From positions 1 through 13,189 of the forward strand of contig JAKQBU010000485.1 of the NCBI GenBank assembly GCA_029573975.1: DNA of 13,189 nucleotides. The letters are read 5' to 3'. Made by a program: the position numbers and the translations under genes. The notes beneath the pieces are model-generated. The model did no database searches, was not told the DNA's origin, and was given only the letters and a program-made list of their open reading frames with translations. This document shows positions 8,239-13,189 of the stretch, one piece after another (the stretch's first letter is position 1; the number at the start of each line of letters is the position of its first letter). Source of the stretch: Planctomycetota bacterium (lineage in GTDB: Bacteria > Planctomycetota > Phycisphaerae > Sedimentisphaerales > SM23-30).

Positions 8239-9246
8239 CTATAAGGATCCCCGGAGAGTTAACGATGTAGGATTGATCACCTGCGTAGTTTTGTGCTCCA
8301 GAATATGTTCAGCCGCTTTCCGTCCCAATTCCGCGAAATCTGTCGAAATCACGGTAATCCCATCCCCGACCACCTCTTTCAGGGGGGTATCATTATAGGA
8401 AATAATCCCCACATTTCGTCCTGCTGTCAGTCCCTGCTCCTTGCAGAGCTTCAGGATATAAACCAGGTCCAGATCGTGAATCACCAGGTATGCTTCCTCT
8501 GCCTTCACCTTTCTTCCGGTTGTTTTATGGATGACCGAATGCTCCATCTTGTGCTTATCGCAAAATCGCTCAAAGGCATCAATGATCTCTGCCGGATTAT
8601 GGCTGGGTTTGGGAAAAACCAGGATGAACTTTTTGTAACGCTGAATTCGCTCCAGCCCTGACTCCAGGCAGGCAAACACCGACTGGTCAAAATCCTGCGA
8701 TACATACGGGTAGTTTCCCGAAGTGCCGTCTTTGCGGTCCAGCAGCATCACCCGGTCGCGCGGTAGAATCTGCAGAATCCTCTCGATTTCCGGATGGACA
8801 AACGGCATTACCACATAGATACCGTATTTCCCCGCATGGTCCCGGATCAGCGATTCAAACACCTTGATGTTATGATGATGAAAGAAAATATCGATTAATG
8901 CCTTCCCCTCCAGCGTATTCTTAAACGAACTGAAAAGAATTTCCTTATACGGGGCCAGCTCATCAAACAGCAGAAACACCTTGATTTTATGCTCCACCGA
9001 AGCACTGGTGATATAGTACCCCTTCCCGTGCGCCGCTTCGATGATCCCCCGTTTCTTCAGGTCCTCGTAGGCTTTCACCACCGTATCGCGGGAAAGTAAA
9101 AACTCATGGCACACCTGATTGATGGACGGCAACTCATCCCCCACTCGCAGCCGCTTGCGGCTGATGGCCTCGATGATCCCCGCGATAATCTGCTTGTACT
9201 TGGGCTGCTGAATGCCTTCTTTGACCACAAACGGAAACAAACTCAA
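8239..9246 (-). CDS. GntR-type DNA-binding / LacI-type sensor transcriptional regulator
   Basis: The protein has 335 residues and the hybrid plan of the AraR class. A GntR winged helix-turn-helix spans about 12-80 (ELPSINQVCHEF, LSRDTVVKAYEDLKKRGII, GKGYYI), and a periplasmic-binding-protein-like LacI sensor domain about 85-335, ending with VGIISYNDTP and ISTDFAELGRKAAEHIL. It probably binds a sugar or derivative and controls the downstream glycosidase, URO-D and porter genes, and perhaps the divergent RraA gene. The start codon is TTG at 9246, set by an AAAAGGAG seven bases upstream; no ATG fits better. Its stop is one base from an ATG of the GH2 frame, so the genes are co-transcribed and could be translationally coupled. 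Autoregulation is suggested by the inverted repeat over its promoter. Confidence 0.88.
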   Translation of the reverse strand: MSLFPFVVKEGIQQPKYKQIIAGIIEAISRKRLRVGDELPSINQVCHEFLLSRDTVVKAYEDLKKRGIIEAAHGKGYYITSASVEHKIKVFLLFDELAPYKEILFSSFKNTLEGKALIDIFFHHHNIKVFESLIRDHAGKYGIYVVMPFVHPEIERILQILPRDRVMLLDRKDGTSGNYPYVSQDFDQSVFACLESGLERIQRYKKFILVFPKPSHNPAEIIDAFERFCDKHKMEHSVIHKTTGRKVKAEEAYLVIHDLDLVYILKLCKEQGLTAGRNVGIISYNDTPLKEVVGDGITVISTDFAELGRKAAEHILEHKTTQVINPTSLTLRGSL

Positions 9247-9289
9247 AAGCTAGCTCCTTTTCTATTTCCAAAAAACTGTTCTGTTCTGT

Positions 9290-9317
9290 ATGGTAATAAC
9301 ATTTTGCTGCCTGTCAA
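9290..9317 (-). promoter_or_regulatory. Predicted sigma70-type promoter of the regulator operon
   Basis: On the minus strand a perfect TTGACA (9317-9312) is followed after 16 bases by TACCAT (9295-9290), matching four of six -10 consensus bases. It lies about 45 bases upstream of the TTG start of the regulator and points into the four-gene unit. The -35 box is strong; the -10 box is only fair. Confidence 0.5.
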
Positions 9318-9325
9318 CAGCAAAA
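9302..9325. promoter_or_regulatory. Perfect 8-bp inverted repeat over the -35 box, candidate operator
   Basis: TTTTGCTG (9302-9309) and CAGCAAAA (9318-9325) form a perfect dyad with an 8-base centre. The TTGACA box of the regulator promoter lies almost exactly in the middle (9312-9317). A dimeric repressor bound here would block RNA polymerase. The obvious candidate is the GntR/LacI hybrid encoded immediately downstream. The site lies about 120 bases upstream of the RraA start, so it could also affect that gene. No second copy of the motif was seen in the window. Confidence 0.45.
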
Positions 9326-9442
9326 AAATAATTTACGTAACCTCCTGAACAAGAGGGAATTTTGTGCTCTCGGGAAACAAAGTCTTTTCTTTGTCCTGAA
9401 ATTCGCGATAATTTTTCTTTATTTTTATGGGAGTGCGTGAAT

Positions 9443-10084
9443 ATGAAAAAAATGGAAGTGATTCAGCGGCTGAGCCGGTGGTATAGCGGAGCCATTCACG
9501 ATTGTATGGATCAACTGGGCATCTGGGGAGTTCTGGAAGGTTTCAACCTCTATGGGTATTTACCCCAAGGCGGGAAGATTTGTGGTCCGGCCACCACCGT
9601 TCAGTTTGTCCCCAGCCGCAAGCGGGTTTTTATGAAGCGGTATCTGCAGGCGATTGATCAGGTGGGCCAGGGCGGCATTCTGGTCATGGATACTGCTGGG
9701 GCGAAGGGTTCCTGCCATGGTGAGCTGATGAGCCTGGGAACGAAAATGCATGGAGGGATCGGCTCCATTGTGAACGGTACGATCCGCGACCTGCCGGAGG
9801 TTGAAGCGATGGGTGATTACCCTATATATGCCAAAGGTTTAGCTCCGCTCTCGGCGGTAGGACGGATGGAAGATATCGCTTATAACGTCGAGATTGAAAT
9901 CAATTCGGTCCGTATTTGCCCCGGGGATATCATCTTCGCGGACCGGGATGGGGTGATTGTCATCCCCCGGCAGGCGGCGGAGCTGGTGGCAGATATGACG
10001 GAGGAGCTGGCAAAAAAGGAGCGTAATTATAAGGAGGGAATTCTTGCAGGCAAGTCAATGCTGGAGATATTCAACGAATCATAA
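9443..10084 (+). CDS. RraA-family aldolase/decarboxylase (HMG aldolase-like)
   Basis: The protein has 213 residues from ATG at 9443, chosen because GGGAG lies nine bases upstream and family homology begins there. The frame is open 27 codons further upstream, but that leader looks non-coding. The fold is the RraA / 4-hydroxy-4-methyl-2-oxoglutarate aldolase family. Visible features are GKICGPATTV (44-53), GGILVMDTAGAKGSCHGELM (77-96), the metal and pyruvate site R115-D116-x-x-E119 (GTIRDLPEVEA) and the C-terminal GDIIFADRDGVIVIP (161-175). With these residues intact it is more likely a divalent-metal pyruvate or oxaloacetate lyase than the RNase E inhibitor. It is transcribed away from the regulator and may act on an intermediate from the sugar handled by the neighbouring operon; that link is inference. 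Confidence 0.85.
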   Translation: MKKMEVIQRLSRWYSGAIHDCMDQLGIWGVLEGFNLYGYLPQGGKICGPATTVQFVPSRKRVFMKRYLQAIDQVGQGGILVMDTAGAKGSCHGELMSLGTKMHGGIGSIVNGTIRDLPEVEAMGDYPIYAKGLAPLSAVGRMEDIAYNVEIEINSVRICPGDIIFADRDGVIVIPRQAAELVADMTEELAKKERNYKEGILAGKSMLEIFNES

Positions 10085-10145
10085 TACCTTATATTAAATG
10101 GAATTATATCATCCGCAAAAAGAGCTTGCTTCGATAGCGAAAAGG

Positions 10146-10174
10146 TTGACTTTGCCTGTCCGCTGAGCTATCAT
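10146..10174 (+). promoter_or_regulatory. Predicted sigma70-type promoter of tRNA-Leu
   Basis: TTGACT (10146-10151) and TATCAT (10169-10174) each match five of six consensus bases and are separated by the ideal 17 bases. The predicted start lies around 10181, leaving a leader of about 80 bases before the tRNA. It is the strongest promoter-like pair I found in the window. Confidence 0.65.
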
Positions 10175-10262
10175 GTACTTCATAATTTGCCGGTATCGGA
10201 AGTGTGCGGAAACCGAAATTGACAATGGCAATAAATTGCATAAACCATTGTCAGATAACGTT

Positions 10263-10346
10263 GGCCGAGTGGCGGAATTGGCAGACGCTGGGGACTTAAA
10301 ATCCCCTGCCCGCAAGGGCGTACGGGTTCGATTCCCGTCTTGGCCA
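10263..10346 (+). tRNA. tRNA-Leu (anticodon UAA)
   Basis: A complete 84-base class II tRNA. The acceptor stem GGCCGAG (10263-10269) pairs with CTTGGCC (10339-10345) with one G-U pair, and the discriminator is A10346. A D arm follows. The anticodon stem GGGGA/TCCCC (10290-10294, 10302-10306) encloses loop CTTAAAA with anticodon TAA at 10297-10299. A long variable arm GCCCGCAAGGGC follows, as expected for leucine, then T arm ACGGG-TTCGATT-CCCGT (10322-10338). CCA is not encoded. The gene has its own upstream promoter, and its 3' end borders the mobile-element scar, so it is the likely attachment site. Confidence 0.95.
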
Positions 10347-10768
10347 GTCTTATTTTCAGAGGGAAAATGCGGCTTTTCGCTTGGAAACGCGGTTTTTGAG
10401 TAATTCTGATTTTCTGCTATCTGTTCGTCAACGTTCGCTGAAATTGTCGTTTTTTCGCAGGTTTTGGCAAGGGATTTGGCAAGGGATTTTTGCGCCGTGT
10501 CAATCGTCAATACTGGAAGATCATCGGTCCCCGTCGCTCTGGCTTCCAGCCGCTGCTGGCTGGGGGCCGTCAGGTCGGGCAGGCTGGCTATGGCGTCGGT
10601 TTCCTGGCCTTTGTAAATATGGCTGTACCTGCCAAGGGTTAATTCTACGGTTGAATGTCTCATCAGACTTTGCGCCACTTTCGGATTAACACCTGACGCC
10701 GCTAGCATGGAGCCGGTGGTATGACGCAGGCTGTGAAAATCGGCAAACCTGCCGTTTTCGTCCTGATA

Positions 10769-10831
10769 GAGTACTCCGTCAACGGCGTTACTGATCTGCT
10801 GCATCGGCTGGGTTTTTCCTACAAGAAGCCG
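10769..10831 (+). pseudogene. IS630-family transposase fragment (winged-helix piece)
   Basis: About 21 codons read EYSVNGVTDLLHRLGFSYKK followed by P, closely resembling the winged-helix region of IS630-family transposases (pattern YSVxGxTDLLHRLGFxYKKP). Nothing of the DDE catalytic domain follows. The match starts where the integrase fragment on the other strand breaks off and ends at about 10831, where a different family takes over. This is a short recognition from memory of the family pattern and needs a database check. Confidence 0.5.
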
Positions 10832-10837
10832 ACGCAT

Positions 10838-11032
10838 GCCGGCAAACGCTGGGGCGGCTCCCAGAAAGGCCGCCGGCTCAAAGTTACTGAGGGACAGGTA
10901 AAAGCCATTGTAGCCATGAAAGATAGTGGGGAGAAGATCGCTCGGATTGCCCGGACCGTGAGCCTGAGTAGAATTACGGTTTATCGGGTGTTGGAGAATT
11001 ACCCCATGGTGATAAAATTTTATGATTTATGA
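10838..11032 (+). pseudogene. Serine recombinase (resolvase/invertase) C-terminal HTH fragment
   Basis: The frame from about 10841 encodes GKRWGGSQKGRRLKVTEGQV, an acidic-basic helix, then IARIARTVSLSRITVYRVLE. This is the linker and helix-turn-helix (HTH_7) tail of a resolvase or invertase. The N-terminal catalytic domain with its serine is missing, so it is a remnant. It is in frame with the preceding IS630-like piece, giving a 103-codon open frame from 10721, but the first 16 codons of that frame are integrase antisense and no convincing ribosome-binding site is seen. The stop is at 11032, 22 bases from the stop of the convergent lipoprotein gene. Confidence 0.65.
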
Positions 11033-11054
11033 ATGCGTTATGTTGAATACTATT

Positions 11055-11684
11055 TTATTTTGCCATTGTCAATTTCACTGGTATCAGTTTTTTCTCGAAA
11101 TTTTCCAAAATTTGCTGCAGACCGGTTTGATAGGCTTTTACCAGGCTTTCGGCTGTGGCTTCGGTGATGGGGATTTGGGTATCGAAGGAATCGCTAAAGA
11201 CTACATTCGGCTTCCGGCTGGTAATATCAATCAAGTAGAAGGTTATGCTCATAAATGCCTGGGCCTTTGCCTTATCCCGGAAATCGCCATACAGACGAGT
11301 GATATTGCCTTCCAGCATATGGGTGGCTTTCAGGCTGCTGCCCGGGGGAACCACATGGGCGCAGCATCCGGACTGGGACAGCCACTTACTGGTTTGCTCC
11401 GCCATTTGCTGGCCGATGTCGGTAACGAACTGGTTATAGTAGTCGGATTCATAGCGAAACTCACCGGTGCGATAGGTCAGCTCTTTGGGGTGGTAGCCCG
11501 GGGCCAGGGAAAAAGGCCGGACCATCAACACCATATCCTGGGGGGACTCGGTGAGCTTCTGGCCTTCCCGCTGGAGGTCCAGGAGAAAATAGCGCCTTTC
11601 ACCGGCGGGACCACCGCCGGGATTGCAGCCGACGGTAAACATACCCGATAACAACACGAACGTGAGAATGGTATTCTTTTTCAT
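11055..11684 (-). CDS. ABC-type transport auxiliary lipoprotein (PqiC/YmbA-like) of the Mla/MCE system
   Basis: A 209-residue lipoprotein. The N-terminus MKKNTILTFVLLSGMFTVGC gives a short signal peptide and lipobox ending at C20. The rest fits the ABC_trans_aux family: RRYFLLDL strand at about 30, the LTYRTGEFRYESDYYNQFV segment at about 88-106 and a final SLVKAYQTGLQQILENFEKK helix. Such proteins sit in the outer membrane and act with MCE proteins such as PqiB in carrying lipids across the periplasm. The ATG overlaps the stop of the MCE gene (ATGA at 11681-11684), so the two are translationally coupled. It is the last gene of the unit. The family assignment rests on pattern and context. Confidence 0.78.
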   Translation of the reverse strand: MKKNTILTFVLLSGMFTVGCNPGGGPAGERRYFLLDLQREGQKLTESPQDMVLMVRPFSLAPGYHPKELTYRTGEFRYESDYYNQFVTDIGQQMAEQTSKWLSQSGCCAHVVPPGSSLKATHMLEGNITRLYGDFRDKAKAQAFMSITFYLIDITSRKPNVVFSDSFDTQIPITEATAESLVKAYQTGLQQILENFEKKLIPVKLTMAK

Positions 11685-12790
11685 TTGACGGTCTCCGATT
11701 GAGTGGGGGGTTCGCTGAACAACAGTTTGCTGGGTTGCTGTTTAATCTCTGCCGTTCCTTCCTTAAGGTTTTGGGAGGTATCTACCAGGTTTTTGATCGC
11801 CAGATCGATATTGGGATACTGGTACTGAATGAGCAAATTGATCTGCCGGATCGCTTCGTCCAGGCCGGCCAGAACTTGTTCCAGGTTCGAGGCGGCCTGG
11901 GGCTGATCGGTACTGCGGAGCAGGGATTGCACCTGCTGGTTACTTTGCCGTAATTCGGTCAGCAGGTTCTGACCTTTCTCGCTGATTCCCTTGAGGTCGG
12001 CATCCTGAACCGCCTGCTGGAGGGAATTGACGGAATGATTCAGATTCACCATGATCTCTTCCACCGTTACCGGCGGTTTGGCAGTCTCCGTACTGCGGAC
12101 CAGTGATTTCAATTGTGCAATGGTAGTATCCGCGTTGCCGAAGAGTTTTTGCATATTCTCTCGCAAGGCGGTAACCTGGAGGTCGGTTACCGCTTTATTC
12201 AGATTTTCCATTAAGGCCTGGGTGCTGTCCAGCAGGGATTGCACATCCAAAGCCGCCAGTTTTTTGAACACGGTCTCGGCGGAATCCGCCAAGGTGCTCA
12301 TCAGGCTGGGAACCGATGGGACATAGGGATATGCGGGTTTCCAGGCAGTCCATTCGGGAGGATTCTTCCGATCTTCATATACGGACGCTTCCAGATAGGC
12401 CACGCCGGTCAGGGGCGAGGATTTCAGTTGAAAACAGTACCCCTGCTTTACCAGATCCTTGAAAAACTGATCAATATCTTTCCGCGAGGTAATTTGCTCA
12501 TGGGTCAATTTTATGCGGATTATGAGGTATTTGGCATATTCGGAGTCCAGCTTGACATTATAGAAGAGCGGAGCGGTACCAATGGAATCGACCGAACCGA
12601 TCTGGAGGCCCTGATAATACACCAGGGAGCCGGACGTCAGGCCTTTCACCGATTCGGCGGTGTACGTTTCTATAAGATATTTCTTCTGCCGTAAGGCACT
12701 GGCACCCCAGAAAATCACGGCCGCAATCAATAAAATCACAGCGACGATGACAAACAATCCAATCTTGAAATAGTTGGCTTTAGCACTCAT
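11681..12790 (-). CDS. mlaD: MCE-family lipid transport protein (MlaD-like)
   Basis: The protein has 369 residues. One N-terminal membrane anchor (about 8-30, NYFKIGLFVIVAVILLIAAV) is followed by an MCE domain at about 38-142 with the family core VKGLTSGSLVYYQGLQIGSV. A long helical region (about 160-350) is rich in Gln, Asn and Leu, and the tail reads PSKLLFSEPP. E. coli MlaD is about half this length, so the extended helical tail resembles the longer MCE proteins that may span the periplasm. It is presumed to form a ring on the inner-membrane permease and pass phospholipids between membranes. Upstream is the ATPase gene (49-base gap, GAGG ten bases before ATG); downstream the lipoprotein overlaps by four bases. 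Confidence 0.88.
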   Translation of the reverse strand: MSAKANYFKIGLFVIVAVILLIAAVIFWGASALRQKKYLIETYTAESVKGLTSGSLVYYQGLQIGSVDSIGTAPLFYNVKLDSEYAKYLIIRIKLTHEQITSRKDIDQFFKDLVKQGYCFQLKSSPLTGVAYLEASVYEDRKNPPEWTAWKPAYPYVPSVPSLMSTLADSAETVFKKLAALDVQSLLDSTQALMENLNKAVTDLQVTALRENMQKLFGNADTTIAQLKSLVRSTETAKPPVTVEEIMVNLNHSVNSLQQAVQDADLKGISEKGQNLLTELRQSNQQVQSLLRSTDQPQAASNLEQVLAGLDEAIRQINLLIQYQYPNIDLAIKNLVDTSQNLKEGTAEIKQQPSKLLFSEPPTQSETVK

Positions 12791-12839
12791 TTTAACAGTA
12801 CCTCACAAAAGGACTATTCCCTTACCTTTAGAACCTTTA

Positions 12840-13189
12840 CTAATTCGTTTTTTCCGAAGGCTTTCGATTAAAAAATTGCCGTACCCACGGGTTTTCACTG
12901 TGATCGCGTAATTCGTCGGGTCTGCCGCTGGCGACGATCGATTTGGTCACTTTGTCCAGCATGATAACCTGATCGGAAACCGTGAAAATGCTGGGCAGTT
13001 CATGGGTGACAATCACAAAGGTGATGTTGAGATTCTGGGCCAAACGCAAGATCAGTTGGTCCAGATCCGCCGAGGTGATGGGATCCAGACCGGCCGAAGG
13101 CTCATCCAGAAACACGATCTCCGGGTCCAGGGCCATGGCCCGGGCAATGGCCGCCCGTTTCTGCATACCGCCGCTCAGTTCCGAGGGCA
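12840..13189 (-). CDS. mlaF: ABC transporter ATP-binding protein, MlaF-like (partial, C-terminal part)
   Basis: The gene is cut at the right edge; the visible 116 codons are the C-terminal half of an ABC ATPase. The signature LSGGM opens PSELSGGMQKRAAIARA, Walker B and the D-loop read EIVFLDEPSAGLDP, and the H-loop histidine is in IVTHEL. The form SGGM rather than SGGQ, the SAGLDPI wording and the C-terminal ENPWVRQFFNR are typical of MlaF-type ATPases. It is followed by an MCE protein and an auxiliary lipoprotein, so it should energise lipid transport. The Walker A part and probably the MlaE-like permease lie beyond the window. Confidence 0.88.
   Translation of the reverse strand, partial: PSELSGGMQKRAAIARAMALDPEIVFLDEPSAGLDPITSADLDQLILRLAQNLNITFVIVTHELPSIFTVSDQVIMLDKVTKSIVASGRPDELRDHSENPWVRQFFNRKPSEKTN

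Larger units (their letters stand above)
10109..10778 (-). pseudogene. Tyrosine recombinase (phage integrase) 3' fragment running antisense through tRNA-Leu
   Basis: Only the C-terminal catalytic part of a site-specific tyrosine recombinase remains, beginning around 10778 (VLYQDENGRFADFHSLRHT). The HxxR box (FHSLRHT), the second histidine (LMRHS) and the nucleophilic tyrosine (GRYSHIY) are present; the N-terminal domain and first catalytic arginine are absent, so it cannot be active. The frame then goes through SLAKSLAK, encoded by a 12-bp tandem duplication at 10466-10489, and reads antisense across the whole tRNA-Leu (DGNRTRTPLRAG) before stopping at 10109. Natural integrases that use a tRNA 3' end as attachment site can end in such tRNA-derived tails, so the intact ancestor probably recombined here. 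An in-frame ATG at 10837 lies in foreign DNA beyond the break and is not the native start. Confidence 0.75.

Noticed and set aside
9377..9394. Short inverted repeat ACAAAG/CTTTGT upstream of the RraA gene
   Set aside because: A 6-base arm with a T-rich loop is easily expected by chance; it is not placed on a convincing promoter.
9362..9442. N-terminal extension of the RraA-family protein from an earlier ATG
   Set aside because: The 27 codons have no family resemblance and no ribosome-binding site, while ATG at 9443 has GGGAG at good spacing and starts at the family's usual N-terminus.
10721..10768. The first 16 codons of the plus-strand open frame that contains the IS630-like and resolvase pieces
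   Set aside because: They are the exact antisense of the conserved integrase catalytic region and resemble no protein; the start is accidental.
11012..11023. AT-only 12-base palindrome ATAAAATTTTAT near the convergent gene ends
   Set aside because: A pure A/T palindrome without a GC stem is weak as a terminator and common by chance.
11022..11651. 209-codon plus-strand open frame
   Set aside because: It is antisense to the auxiliary lipoprotein, which has a lipobox, family motifs and an ATGA overlap with its upstream neighbour.

Overview
The window looks like a chromosomal segment of a planctomycete-type bacterium, probably from the Phycisphaerae side of the phylum. The clearest hint is the N-terminal LEPLESRLLLS motif (the LEPR-XLL type) on the large secreted protein at the left edge. 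The gene mix fits: a lamin-tail surface protein, a family-2 glycosidase with a discoidin domain, a sugar porter, a URO-D family methyltransferase homologue, and a Mla-type lipid transporter of Gram-negative outer membranes. The phylum call is inference from motifs; no rRNA is present.

Layout, left to right. Positions 1-2565 (minus strand) hold the first 855 residues of a giant cell-surface or secreted protein, cut by the window edge: an export/anchor motif, three lamin-tail-like domains and at least three Ig-like repeats. After a 327-base gap with a terminator-like hairpin comes a four-gene minus-strand unit, 9246 down to 2893: a GntR/LacI hybrid regulator, a secreted GH2 glycosidase, a URO-D/MtaA-like protein and an MFS sugar porter. 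The genes are separated by 1, 27 and 14 bases (counting the GH2 start that abuts the regulator), so they very probably form one operon. The regulator is divergent from an RraA-family aldolase/decarboxylase gene (9443-10084). The region between them holds a good sigma70-like promoter for the regulator, whose -35 box sits inside a perfect inverted repeat, a plausible operator.

Positions 10146-10346 hold a well-formed tRNA-Leu(UAA) gene with its own promoter. Immediately downstream lies a scar of mobile DNA. It contains a tyrosine-recombinase 3' fragment whose reading frame runs antisense through the tRNA, joined to a short piece resembling an IS630-family transposase, joined in turn to the helix-turn-helix tail of a serine recombinase. 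This marks the tRNA-Leu 3' end as a past integration site.

The right end (11055-13189, minus strand) is a Mla/MCE lipid-transport operon: ATPase (cut by the window edge), MCE substrate-binding protein, and a PqiC-like lipoprotein overlapping it by ATGA. The permease gene is expected just beyond the right edge.

The most interesting functional hypothesis is the 2893-10084 locus. A secreted glycosidase would release a sugar, the porter would import it, and the MtaA-like protein (with an H-x-C...C zinc motif) and the RraA-like lyase would act on it inside the cell under the GntR/LacI sensor. This would suit an O-methylated or otherwise modified sugar, but the substrate cannot be read from the sequence.
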